Both the position numbers and the translations under genes were made by a program. A stretch of 21,617 bases of DNA, taken from positions 1 through 21,617 of the forward strand of contig PJAB01000726.1 of NCBI GenBank assembly GCA_002887195.1. Reading direction: 5' to 3'. The stretch's first letter is position 1, and each line of letters begins with the position of its first letter. The notes beneath the pieces are model-generated. The model saw nothing but the letters and a program-made list of their open reading frames with translations, did not search any database and had not been told where the DNA came from. The DNA is from Chrysochromulina parva (Eukaryota > Haptophyta > Prymnesiales > Chrysochromulinaceae). Positions 7,955 through 18,393 of this stretch are shown here, in pieces.

Positions 7955-8666
7955 CCCCGGGCCGGAGAGCGCCATGCCGAGCGCCATGCCAGATGATTAC
8001 GTTTGCCTGTCTCACGCCATCGAGTGGCTATGGTGTGAGTGACCGCCATCGAATTTGGCAACGGATTTGTCAGAGCATGATCGTGACAGTGGGTGCGACG
8101 TGTCGATCCATCGTGATCCAAAAGTTCCATGGTGGCGTTCGGCTGTGGAAATCCGGCTGTGTTCGTGGATCATGCTCTGATCCTGTGCGTGCCGCGCCTT
8201 CTCACTTGTCTGACTGTCAGCTCGTCTGTCTGTCAGTCAGCTGACTTCTACAGTGTTTGTGTTCAGTCTTTTGTGTCTTGACGTGATGATTGTTCTTTGT
8301 TGCCTTGTCGCGTGTGGCATGATGTGACCTGTGTGTTGCGGGTGTAGCTTACGTTGCGATTCTCTAGCGTCCCGCGGGCCTCCGAGGGTACCTCCTAGTA
8401 CCTGGGACATCCTCACCTGGGAGGCAACATCGCATTGACGTGTCTGCACACACACGTCTCCTCACACCCTTTCAATCCAAATCGACACCCTGGCGCGCGC
8501 GCCTCCATACATAGTCCCTCGGGTACGTAGGTACCAGGGAGGCGGTGTGTGCATGCACGGAAAAGATGATTTGGTTCCCCCAATGCATGCGAAAAGGCGA
8601 AACTCTTTTTGAAAGCGAAAAGCAGAGGCTCAAGGGTTCGTTTGGGAAGGACCGCACCTCAAAAAC
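7955..8666. promoter_or_regulatory. Intergenic region upstream of filamin gene B
   Basis: I see no gene in this roughly 700-bp stretch. It holds a 13-bp inverted repeat (8070-8082 and 8168-8180), a GTCAGCTGAC palindrome at 8236-8245 inside a CTGTC/CAGTC-rich patch, and GGTACC-type motifs near 8388-8400 and 8525-8540. It presumably includes the promoter and 5' UTR of gene B. The ATG at 8667 has a favourable AAAAAC context. Confidence 0.5.
8070..8180. repeat. 13-bp perfect inverted repeat with 85-bp spacer
   Basis: TCAGAGCATGATC at 8070-8082 is the exact reverse complement of 8168-8180. The spacer includes a short direct repeat, CGGCTGTG, in two copies. It could be a very small inverted-repeat element or a regulatory dyad; no target duplication is evident. 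Confidence 0.6.
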
Positions 8667-11600
8667 ATGCCGGCTGTGACTGCAACGGCGCCGGTAGCGG
8701 TCGCCCCGATCTTCGAGGAGAGCAGCGACGACGACCTCTCCGCAGCTGCCGCAATCACCTCGGCAGCAAAGTGCGTCATCGTTGGCGACGTTGAGGTTGC
8801 GACCACGCACACGCTGACAACGTTTGTAATCGAGACGTACACTCGTGATGGCGAGAAGCAGACGGCTGGCGGCGATCGTTTCCTCGTCACCATCCGTGGC
8901 CGCGGCGAGAAGGTGCGCCCGACGGTGGCTGACCATGGAACCGGACGATACACGGTGGGCTTCAAGCCGCACACGAGCGGCAAGCTCATGATCAGCATCA
9001 CGCTGGGCGGCGAGGCCGTTGCAGCCAGCCCGTACACGTGCCGCGTGTGCAATCTCGTGGCCTCGGCGCCGTGCTGCGTCGTACGAGGGGCGGCGCTCAC
9101 CGCCGCCATCGCGAGGCAGGAGCACTCGTTCGAGGTGATGTTCAAGAACGCGCTCGGGAAGGTGGCGCACGCGGAGGACCTCGACGTGTACATAGAGGAG
9201 GAGGAGGAGGAGGAGGAGGAGGACGAGGAGGAGGAGGAGCAGAGCACGAGGGCGTGGGCAGCGCATGGGCATCCAGCGCGAGCCTCTCGTGCGGATTCCC
9301 ATGCGGATCCCTCCATGCTGAGCGCCGTGATGAGCGCCGACGTGGCGTTCGAGAGCGATGTGAAGCGCCGTGATGAGCATGTAGATTCGCCGGAGGGAGG
9401 TGGCAACAAGGATGGCGCCCACAACGGCGCGTCGGGGGCGCCGAGCACGGCCAGCCAGCGTCGGCAGGGTGCGGAGCGGTTACGCGTCGAGCTGCTGCGC
9501 ACTGCCGAGTGTACAGTGACGAGCCGGAAGCCGTTGGTGCTTCGTCAAGATGTGGATCTCGCGAGTGAGCGAATCGGGCAGGTGCAACCTGGGGTGCGGC
9601 TGCTGCTGCTGCAGGTGGTGATGGCACTCGAGAATGGTGAGCAGTGCGTGCGAGCGAGCGTCGCGTACGCGCCCGATGAGACAGGCTCCACATACAACCC
9701 ATTGAGCTCACGCCGCGCCATGGAGGATGAGTGGAGGAGTACGTATGCCGCCAAGCCGGAATGGCTCTCGTTGGGAGATCTGCCGCCCTCGCCCATGGCC
9801 TCACCAAGTTCCATTTCACCTGGCCGGTTGAAGCTGTGGCAGACGGCTATGACACCCGTTGTACCTTCGTCACTGACGCCTGCCTCTCCAGCGATGCCTA
9901 CCCCTCCGGCGACGCCTGCCTCTCCAGCGATGCCTACCCCTCCGGCGACGCCTGCCTCTACAGTTCGAGGTTCGGGACCTCCCCAAACGGGACCTCCCCA
10001 AACGGGAGCCCCCCAAACGCTTGCCCCTCCCGCGACGCCCATCGCCACTACTAGTACGTCGCCCATGTCGGCGCCCATGTCGGCGCCCAGCGGCGCGAGG
10101 GGGGCCGCTGGTCAAGGTGCCCAGCAAGGCGCTCCATGGAGTTGTGCTCCACGCACATGGACCATCGGTGTCCAAGTGCGCCCGCCCTCGCCTTCTCGAG
10201 CGCTCGGCACAGCGCCCTCCTCTCTCAAGGGAGCGCTCGGCACAGCGCCCTCCTCTTTCAAGGGAGCGCTCGGCACAGCGCCCTCCTCTTTCAAGGGAGC
10301 GCTTGGCACAGCACCCTCCTCTTTCAAGGGAGCGCTCGGCACAGCGCCCTCCTCTTTCAAGGGAGCGCTTGGCACAGCACCCACGTCTTTCAAGGGAGCC
10401 AGCCCGACGCTCACTCTCAAAGACGGAGCCAAGGAAGGAGCGATCTCGCTCACTCTCAAAGACGGAGCCAAGGAAGGAGCGCCTGCGGCGACGCGCGAGC
10501 CAACAGCTGCGGCCTGCCCGGTCGTCCTACCGCTCGTCCCATCGCTGAAGCTCAAGCCGCTCGGCAGCTGCACTCTTGTCTCTCCCGCGGCTCGGCGCTT
10601 GGAACGATTCAAGGAGCGCCTGCCGCCGCCGCCGCCGCCGCCGCTCCCGCCGCCGCTCCCGCCGCCGCCTCCCGCGCCGCTGCCGAGCGAGCTCGTCTCT
10701 ATTGGATGGGTGACCGTGTACAAGAGCGGGCGTGAGCTGGTGACCGCGCGTCGCATTCACAGCGCCGCGGAGAGGCAGCAGCACATTCGGCAATGGGCGC
10801 GGCGCGTGGCTGTGGATCGCAAGCTGAGTGGAGGCAGTACCTCGCTCAGCCTCGATGATAAAAAGGGGCGCAAGAAGCAGGTGCGTCGAGGGCCACTGAT
10901 TGCATTTGATTGCCACTGATTGCCACTGATCGCCGCTACAGCGCCCCATTTACTCCATCAGGAAAGCCAACCGCTTGCGCTTGAACGCCTCGGCACGGCT
11001 CCGTTTGCTTCTTGATTGCCTTTGATGACCTACTGATTGCATCCCTCATCAGGAAGCCGAGGCCTTTACTCTCAAGCAGAAGAAGAAGGCCAAGGAGGTG
11101 CACGTTGATCGGCACGGCCAGTCGGTCTACGACAATGAACTCGAATCAGATCCGAGGGGCATCGGGTTTGCCTTTGGCGGCGTTGAGCCCGGCCGGTTGC
11201 ATGCGCACGGGCAGCTGGTCGAGATCCACCGTGTGCACTACTCCATTGCGCGCTGTGGCGCGTACAAGCTGCACGTGGCGCTGCGCCACGAGAGCGTCGA
11301 GCTGCCCGGATCGCCCTTCGCCCTGACGGTGACGGCAGGGCCGGCGAGCGCGGTGGCCACGACGCTGCCGGCCGACGCGTTGCCGCTGACGGGCGAGGTG
11401 GGCCCCGAGAAAGACGGGCAGACGAGCCGGCAGCACAAGCAGACGGGCTGCCATTGTGTGATGCGCGCCCTCGACCGGATGGGCAACCAGTGCCAAGTGG
11501 GCGGCGCCAGCGTCGTGACGAGGTGCGACGATGCGCACGGGCGTGTGACGTGCAACGCCGTGGATCTGGGCGATGGGAGATACCATCTGAAGTGGAGCTC

Positions 11601-14076
11601 GACAGTGAGCGGGGTGCACAGCGTGTCGGTCACCATCGACGGCGAGCCGATCAAGGGAGGTCCGTTCATCCTGCACCTCACCTCGGGTGATCCCGATGTG
11701 AGCAAGACGGAGCTGAGCGGAAGTGGACTGACCAAGGTGGTTGCGGGCAAGCCCGGCATCTTCAACATCCTGTGCCGCGACCGTTATGGCAACGCGACAC
11801 CCCCCGGCAGCTCGCTCCGCTTCGAGTTGAGCCTGCTGCCCGCTCCGGAAGCCGTCTTGCAATCGGCCAAGTTGCTCGACAAGAGCCTGATGAGCCGAAG
11901 GAGGCAGGAGAGCCAGCAGCGCATGGAGGAGGCCGAGGCCTGGCCGTGCGAGACCATAGTGAGAGACGACTCGTCCATTGAGATGCGCTATCTCAGCCGC
12001 ATGGCGGGCGACCTCGAGCTCCACGTGTGGGTAGTCCGAACGACGACGAGCACAGAGGTCTTGGCCACCGAGCCGGACCAGCCGAAGCCGAGCCCCGCAG
12101 CCCACCACAGCGCCTCGGCCGCCCAGCCGGAACAGCCGAAGCCGAGCTCCGCAGCCCACCACAGCGCCTCGGCCACCCAGCCGAAACAGCCGAAGCCGAG
12201 CCCCGCAGCCCACCAGCCTCTGCCCGCGATCAGCTTCTTGGCGGGCGCGGTGCAAGGCGCGGTGCAAGGCGCGATGGGCCTCATCACCGGCGACGCTACT
12301 GCGGGAGCTGCGGGCGGGGACGGTGCCAGCAGCGGCACCAAGCCAAGCACCCATCGCGAGGCGCTCCCCGGGTCCCCCTTCACCATCTCGTCCATGGCAG
12401 GGCGTGCCCACGCGGCGGGGAGCCGTGTCCAAGGCTTGGAGAGGGTCGAGAAAAAGGGAGAGGCGGCGCGGCGCGGCCCGCCGCATGCAGACGCCAAGAA
12501 AGTGCCGAAACCGACAGAGGACGGGTCAGGGCTATTGGTGCATGCGGGCGACACCGTGGTCGTAGCTCCTAAGATATGCGACAAGCTCGGCAATGACACA
12601 GCGGCTCCCGAAGGCGACTTAACCGTCACGGTCCGCACGCCCGAAGGCGGCGAGCCGCTCAAGCTCGCCTTGACAGTGAGCATCAAGCAAGGCCTCACGC
12701 GCTACGAGGCCAAGTACTCGCCGACGGCATGCGGCGCGTACCTGATGCACGTCTGCCTGACGGGATCCCCGATTGCAGGCTCTCCGATTGCGTTTGCATG
12801 CATCCCAGGCGTCCCCGAAGTCCACACGAGCAAGCTCTCGCTACCCCATCAGGACGGCATCCCCGACAACATCACGCGCGACCGCTCACCTGACCACGTC
12901 CTGCTCTACACGAACGTGCGCTACGAGGCCGTCGTACGCGGCATCGACGGCTGTGGCAATGCGCTCGACCGCGGTGGCTCACGCGTCGTCGCCAAGATTC
13001 TGGGCGTCAACGGCACCGCGCCTTCCAAGACTGGCGACAACGACTTCCTGACCCTTGACCATGCCAACGGCACCTATACGGTCCTATTCGAGCGTTCGGC
13101 GCCCGCGGACCTGAAGGTGACCATCACAATCGACGGCAGAGAGCTGAAGCTGATCTTCATCGACTTTGTGCGCTCACCGGAGGAGACGGTCAAAGCCCTC
13201 GCGAAGCAGCGCGATGAGCAGAACGCGAGCAAGAGCGGCAGCAGTAAGGCAGCCACCGCCGCCAGTCCAGCGAATCTGATGAAGGTAACGCCGGTGGTGG
13301 TCGCCGGTGGCAGCGCGCATGATCGCCATTCGCCCTCGGAGGCTGTTGCAAAGCTCAAGGCGAGCGTCGAGGCGGTGACGGGGGGCTTCGGCGCGGCGGA
13401 CGAGCGACGTCCGCGGGTCTATCGCGCGGAGGAGATGGTCGATCTCGCGCTGGACGAGATGCGACCTCGCGCTGGAGCTCGCGATCTCGCGCTGGACGAG
13501 ATGCGACCTCGCGCTAGATCTCGCGATCTCGCGCTGGACGAGATGCGCCCCGCGGGCTCGAGAGGCCCCGAGCGGCGCGCGGTGACGAGCCCGACCAGCA
13601 TGGAGACCGAGAAGGAGCTCGGTGAGGCAAGCTGCATCTCCGAAAAGGAGATTCGGAAGGAGATGCCGAGGGAGCTCGGTATCTCCGAGAAGGAGATTTT
13701 GAAGGAGATGCCGAGGGAGCTCGGTGAGGCCGGGCGCAAGCTGCAGAAAGCCGAGCAGGAGGTCCTATCCATGATTCAGCTGGCTCGAGAAGGTGGCGAC
13801 GTGCGCCCGAAGAATACAGTCGCCGTCGCCGTAGACGCCTTCGCCGCTGCTGGGCAGGCGAAGGCGAAGAAGGGGCTGCTTCAAGGAGGAGGAGGAGGAG
13901 GAGGAGGAGGAGGAGGTACTGGGCTTGTCACAACACTACAGGTCCTACCGGACGCAGCCACGTCTGCGCTGCCCGACGCCCCGCCGGCGTTGGTAGCCGC
14001 TGGCGGCGCTAGACGGCTCAGGGCTCGATCGAATATAGTCGATTCCCTGCCTGGTGGTGTCCGAGGTGGGGTTTAG
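8667..14076 (+). CDS. Filamin-repeat protein B (paralog of A with large inserts), two exons
   Basis: Exons 8667-10880 and 11053-14076 encode about 1745 residues. The plan follows gene A: R1 about 35-130; R2 first half about 130-172, ending HAEDLDVYI; then an insert of about 600 residues. The insert holds an acidic Glu run, Pro/Thr/Ala repeats, six 11-residue GALGTAPSSFK units, two LTLKDGAKEGA units, a polyproline tract, and the conserved motif at about 677-715 (ERQQHIRQWARR). R2 second half starts near 774 (GIGFAFGGVEPGRLHA). R3 is about 838-950 (RMGNQCQVGGAS). R4 is about 952-1193, interrupted by 18-residue QPKPSPAAHHSAS repeats. R5 is about 1231-1336 and R6 about 1338-1453 (HANGTYTVLF). The roughly 290-residue tail has LALDEMRPRA and ISEKEI-KEMPREL repeats and a polyglycine run. 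No CH domain is seen. ATG 8667 has a good context. The function is inferred as a cytoskeletal or scaffold protein. Confidence 0.88.
9191..9240 (+). repeat. GAG/GAC microsatellite encoding poly-Glu
   Basis: An uninterrupted series of GAG codons with one GAC opens the insert that splits R2 of filamin B, immediately after the HAEDLDVYI strand. Confidence 0.85.
9875..9959 (+). repeat. 36-bp tandem repeat in filamin B insert
   Basis: Two full units (9875-9910, 9911-9946) and a partial third encode the 12-residue pattern TPASPAMPTPPA. It is a disordered, proline-rich linker. Confidence 0.85.
10200..10397 (+). repeat. 33-bp minisatellite, six units, encoding GALGTAPSSFK
   Basis: Units start at 10200, 10233, 10266, 10299, 10332 and 10365. 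They are almost identical at the DNA level, with a few synonymous or conservative changes (CTC/CTT; SSL, SSF, TSF). The in-frame period of 11 codons preserves the ORF. This high identity indicates recent expansion or homogenisation. Confidence 0.92.
10410..10481 (+). repeat. Two 33-bp copies at 39-bp spacing encoding LTLKDGAKEGA
   Basis: Identical 33-base copies lie at 10410-10442 and 10449-10481, directly after the six-unit minisatellite and in frame with it. Confidence 0.88.
10620..10685 (+). repeat. CCG-rich repeat encoding a polyproline tract
   Basis: CCGCCGCCG and CTCCCGCCG runs encode proline stretches (LPPPPPPPLPPPLPPPPPAP), a potential profilin, SH3 or WW ligand type, just before the conserved insert motif. 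Confidence 0.8.
10881..11052 (+). other. Intron of filamin gene B (172 bp, phase 0) with CTGATTGC repeats
   Basis: The donor GTGCGT follows KGRKKQ and the acceptor CATCAG precedes EAEAFTLKQ. The unspliced frame hits a stop at 10917-10919, and the downstream exon is in a different frame, so splicing is required. CTGATTGC, TTGATTGCC, CTGATCGCC and TTGATGACC variants are scattered through it, giving many branch-site-like motifs. A second CATCAGGAAAGCC at about 10956-10968 mimics the real acceptor context; its use would add a short segment that soon meets a stop, unless a further donor near 11001 is used. Confidence 0.82.
12064..12225 (+). repeat. 54-bp repeat encoding QPKPSPAAHHSASA in filamin B R4
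   Basis: About 2.6 units of an 18-residue pattern occur within the insert of R4, followed by a short GAVQGAVQGA repeat. The filamin fold resumes at EALPGSPFTISS. Confidence 0.82.
13438..13550 (+). repeat. 42-bp repeat encoding DLALDEMRPRA-type units
   Basis: Three units of the 14-residue pattern DLALDEMRPRAGAR, diverging slightly in the last residues, lie in the charged C-terminal tail of filamin B. ISEKEI-KEMPREL units follow at about 13630-13725. Confidence 0.85.
13886..13916 (+). repeat. GGA microsatellite encoding polyglycine
   Basis: About ten GGA codons lie near the C-terminus of filamin B. Confidence 0.85.
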
Positions 14077-14496
14077 ACTTTAGGGTGGTCGCGCTCGCCG
14101 CGCGTGGTGCCGCCTGCGGCCTGGAGGGCTCTGATCTGCAGAGAGCGCTGGCCGCTCTCGAGCATCAGTAGACTGCGCTCTAACGACGCACGAGTACGGG
14201 TTTTGGCAATTACGTATAAGAGCTCTGAGACATCAGATTTTGTGCGCCTGACCAGTCAGTGTTTTCAGAAGTAGCGTAAATTGCGTGGGTGACCGGACTG
14301 TGAACAAGTGTCGTTGAGACTTGAGTGTTGACACTGTCTCCCGTCACTCCCTCCCTTTAAATTTCGTTTGTGTGGTGGGCCCCTGTGCGGTGTAGACGCA
14401 CACGGTTACACCGCACCTCGGATACGGAAATCTGTAATCTACTGTACCGAAGCCATGCTCTTGAACCGACATACCATATTATACCATATTTACGTC
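14077..14496. other. Convergent 3' intergenic region
   Basis: This 420-bp spacer separates the stops of filamin B (+) and the F-box/TPR gene (-). It is AT-richer than the flanks and should contain both 3' UTRs. A perfect 10-bp tandem duplication, ATACCATATT, lies at 14471-14490 just after the minus-strand stop. No AATAAA is visible on either strand, and I see no gene. Confidence 0.6.
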
Positions 14497-17400
14497 TTAC
14501 TCCTCAACTTTCCTCCTCTTCACTGGGTACGGCGATCCCGCCGCTCCCACCACCACCACCTCCTCCTCCTCAACAACAACATCTTGCGGCTCGCCCTCAT
14601 CATGATCATCCTCACTGTCCTCTGCTTCCTGCTGCTCTGTCCCGCCCTCCTCTTCGGTCTCGTCGTTGGCCTCATCGTCCTCGCCCCTCTCGTCCTCCTC
14701 GCCTTCATAATCCTCCTCGCCCTCCTCCTCCCCCTCCTCCTCCTCCTCCCCATCCTCGCCGTCCCATCGGCGACCCAGTCGGCGAAGCGCAGCGAGTTGC
14801 GTCTCGGCCTCATCTGCGCTCCACAGGGTCAGCTGAGGGGGAAAGAGATCCCATCGGTAGACGGTCCTATCATCATCATCACACCCACGCAATTGAGCGG
14901 CGATGGCGATCATCAGCCGCTCCGCCTGCCCCAGCCGCTCGCGCGCACGAAGGGCAGTGATCTCCAACGCCGTGTGCGCGAGCGCATCCTTCAGCGGGGA
15001 CTTGCCGCCCGTCGTGCCGCCAATTGATGACTCGTCCACTGCGTCTGCCTCCACGGCCGCCTCGCCAGCAGCCTCGTAGCTGCGGCGAAGTGACAACGCC
15101 TCGAGGGCGAGCACGTGAGTGAGCTCAATGCGCGCACGCAGCAGCTGCTTCGATGCATCATACCTCGACGATCCTTTACATTCATCCACCAGGGCCTCAA
15201 GCTCCTTGCGAGCCTCGGTGAGCTCCGAGATCTGCTCGGCGGACCCTTCGGACGCCCGGATTACGAGTCTCCCTTGCAAGTCGGCCACGCTGAGGCGCAA
15301 CTGCCACAGCGTTTCCTCTTCGGCCGCGGACTGGATAGCCCGGATGGCCTCGATGCACTCGCGAAAGAGACCTATCGCCTCGATGGGCTTTCCAAAGGTA
15401 TGGTCGAGCAAGAAGGCGAACGTAGAGACCTCAAAGCAAGAGATGTGCTTGCGCTTAGAGAGAGATTCTCTGATCGAGGCGGGATTCGATGAGTCTTCGG
15501 GACGCTCTTGAAGCGTCGCCTGCCAATGCTGACGCACGCAGGCGACCAGCCGCCATCCCGCCGCCTCTAGTGCTTCGCTGGGAATACAGGCACGGGGATC
15601 CCCATTTAAAGAGCTCTTCTTCATCTCGTCAAGCAGCTCTTTAAATGATTCTCGGACGGCCGCTTCGGATGGCGAAAGTTGGCGGCGATCCATCACCTTC
15701 TCGGCCGCCTTCACCTTGGCCTCCAGCACCATGTGCTCCTCCCTATACCCATGCTTCTCGAGTAGCTCGAGGAGACCGCGGCACACGCTGTCAGCGTCGC
15801 GGCCGCGCACGTTCTCGTCGGCGTCCCGCTCGTTGGAAGAAGAATCACCGAGGCTGCCGCGCCACTCGACGCCAAAGCTGCCATAGTCTGTGAGCAGCTC
15901 TGTCAGTATCACGCGCGCTGCGTCGTGCTTCCCGTGCATGTAAAGCATACATGCGTGTCGCCCGCGCAAATGCAGCGTGCGGGTGTGCTTTGCACCCAGC
16001 TCCAGCGTGCACGCGGCCACCTTGGACGCGATCTGCGCCTCCATGTCAAGTCGCAGTGCATCAACGCTGCTGCCTCCTCCGCAGAGTTGCTCGAGCAGCT
16101 CGCTCTCCTTCCGCCACACATTGTCGTTCAGGGCTGGGAATGCTGCTGCACGTCTTCCATTGGCCCAAATGGTTGGTATTATGGGCGTATTGATTGCCAC
16201 TCCGAGCCAAGTGCCGGAAACCTGCTCAACATGCAGCTGTGCCAGCACCTGCACGAGCGTCGTGGCCTCCTCCGATGCTCCGCGAGCGAGCAGCAAGGGA
16301 TGCAGACCCTGCGCATCGGTGAAGATCGTGCACGGTGAAGATTGTCTGAAAGGACAAACATGCTCACGGCCTTCAGCACCTGCGATGCTGTCTTGATACC
16401 GCTGCAGCGCTAAATGGACGTCTGTGACGGAACCATCTTTCTCTAGCTCATGTAGAATCTCCTCGGTCGTAAGAACACTAGGCCTCCAGTATGCCTCACC
16501 AGCTTGCACATAGCAGTCTTGAGGTAACTCTGCCAGCGTGAAGGGAAGCCCGAGCTCGTCGAACTTGGCGCGATCGATCCGGATCACGTTCATCTTTCCC
16601 AATGCACGAGCCAGCATGACTGATGCTGACGGGGGCCCGGGACCCTCAGGGGAGAGGACCATCGACAGGCCTTCATTCGTGATCAGCTGCCCATCCGTCG
16701 GCTCCGTGGACAGTCGCACCCATCGAAGCCCGAAGCATGCCGACTGTGCACAGCGTCTCTGGACCCTCGCACGCAACGCTGCCAGGTGCTCTGCACAGTT
16801 TGAGACGAGTTGCCTCTGCAGCGCCTCTGCATCGGCAGTCTTCCCACGCAGCAGCAGCAGCTCGGCAAGTCGAGCTCGCCATACCAGCAACCCAAATGAA
16901 GAGCCGTCGTGTTCCTTCTCGTTCTGCGCTCGTTGCACACCCATCTCAAAGAGCTCCATCAGCGTTCGCACAGCGTGCTCATACGCGTCTCGCTCGTCGG
17001 GATTGAGCCGCAGCGAGCGTGCAATCGCATCGAGACCCTTAATGAAGCGCAGCCACCGGAAGGCTTCGAACTTGCGCTCCTCCCGCGCTTCTGCAGCCAT
17101 TGGCAGCGCCACTGAGGTGAGCGCGTAAACTACACGCCCGCGCTTGCAGAGCGCATCTATATAGCGATTTCGGAGACCTGAGAGGCAGTCGTACCTAAAA
17201 GCTGACAAGCTGACGGTCGCACCATTCGAAGCACGGAAATGGATGTCTACGTCCTCGTCTCGCCACTTTGCGTCGCCACTTGCCCCCATCGCGCCAATCG
17301 TCCATTGAAGGAGCTCCTCCTCCTGCTGCTGCATCGTCTCATTGGTGAAAGTCTCGTCACTTTGGTTGCATGCGTCCAAGAGCTCGAGCGCGCGGTAGAT

Positions 17401-18393
17401 GCACATCTCGAGCTTCTGGGCGTCCTCTGCGCGAGCTTTGCACGCATGCAACCAAAGTGCTCGCAGCAGCTTCACCCTGAGCGACTCCTTGCTCTTAGCT
17501 CGTCGCCCGTCGTAGTTCCCGTCGTCTTGCATGCAAGGAAGGCGGGACCACGCGGGGTCGTTGGGGTTATGGTGCAGTAGGGAGTCCACGACGCCGAGTG
17601 TCTGCGAGCGACGAACCGCGAGTGCACTAAGGTGTCAGCAAGGATCATGATGCACATCAAGGCAGGTTCGAGATCGAGCCGTTCGTCGTACGTAGGTCAC
17701 GTTGGCACGCTTGTCAGTGCTGTTCAGCTGTGCCGTTAGAAAGTCGACGGCATCCTCCTTTGCCATGGGCCGGACGCCGCATTCTTCGTGAGCACCAGTC
17801 GCTAGACGGGCGGCGAGGTTGATGGCGGATTTGTGAACATAATCAACCTCGAGCTGGCCTGTTAGTGTGTCTTCATGCGCTGCCATACGCTTGATGGTGC
17901 CATTGGCGCTGGCGCTCATCAGCACGGCGAGATGGAGCTTACCAACGTCCTCATTGAAGAGCGTGCAGTCGGGCCAATGGAAATGGCCTCCGTCTCGCAC
18001 ACGGTACGCGGTCAAATCTCCCCAGTCGGAGCCTTGTTCAATGGCCTCTTCGAGAGCACGAAGCCGACGCGGCGCTGTAAGACGCTGAGGCCGGAGTACT
18101 GCAAGCTGGTGGCCGTGCCGCGCTTCAGCGGCCTCGTCGCATGCGCAATCGAGGAGCGGAAAGTTGTGCATAGTGGCGCCCAGGTTTGCAAGCGTTCTTG
18201 CATCCAGCTCGCGCATCACACGCAGTAGCATCTCAGGTGGCAAACGCAGCAGCCGCGACGGCTGCAGGACACGCTCGCAGATGTTCGCCAGATTCCGGAC
18301 GGCTGAGAGCAGCTCGGCTGACAGTGCCGCCTGCCGCGCGGCGCCCAACGAGGCCGTCACGGCAGCGATCTCATCCAGAAGGCATGTGGTCAT
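14497..18393 (-). CDS. F-box protein with TPR-like helical repeats and acidic tail, two exons
   Basis: Minus-strand exons 18393-17692 and 17601-14497 give about 1268 residues. Residues 48-90 form an F-box-like motif (LLRLPPEMLLRVMRELDART), the Skp1-binding module of SCF ubiquitin ligases. The rest is largely helical. A kinesin-light-chain-like TPR lies near 763-808 (LGAKHTRTLHLRGRHACMLY, then GKHDAARVILTELL) and a weaker one near 475-503 (LAELLLLRGKTADAEALQ). The last 85 or so residues are strongly acidic and end in the basic stretch PVKRRKVEE, a plausible nuclear localisation signal. Exon 2 alone has no ATG at its open start, only GTG, and exon 1 alone stops soon after the donor, so one spliced gene is the better model. 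ATG 18393 is the first in-frame ATG, but its context is weak and an upstream exon is possible. The ubiquitin-ligase adaptor role is inferred. Confidence 0.75.
14570..14760 (-). repeat. Acidic low-complexity tract (GAG/GAC-rich)
   Basis: Imperfect GAG/GAA/GAC codon repeats encode the Glu/Asp-rich tail of the F-box/TPR protein. The same DNA on the plus strand gives leucine-rich frames that mimic membrane segments but are shadows. Confidence 0.75.
17602..17691 (-). other. Intron of the F-box/TPR gene (90 bp, phase 0)
   Basis: On the minus strand the donor is GTACGA after RANVTY and the acceptor is CTCGCAG before TLGVVDSLLHH. A CTGAC about 35 bases before the acceptor is a good branch-site candidate. 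The intron contains an in-frame TGA. An alternative donor, GTGACC, nine bases earlier is also phase 0 but lacks the +5 G seen in the other three introns. Confidence 0.68.

Noticed and set aside
7595..8130. Minus-strand open frames encoding a repeated protein over the 82-bp array
   Set aside because: The repeat period is not a multiple of three, so the same DNA is read in a different frame in each copy; openness comes from the lack of stop codons in the unit.
8384..8545. Imperfect inverted repeat of GGTACC-containing segments
   Set aside because: Several mismatches and gaps over short arms; not clearly above chance.
11146..12486. 446-residue open frame on the minus strand opposite filamin B
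   Set aside because: Low-complexity composition antisense to well-supported filamin repeats R2-R4; no recognisable domain.
14368..15027. Leucine-rich, membrane-like open frame on the plus strand
   Set aside because: It is the complement of the Glu/Asp-rich tail of the minus-strand F-box/TPR gene; GAG codons read as CTC on the other strand.
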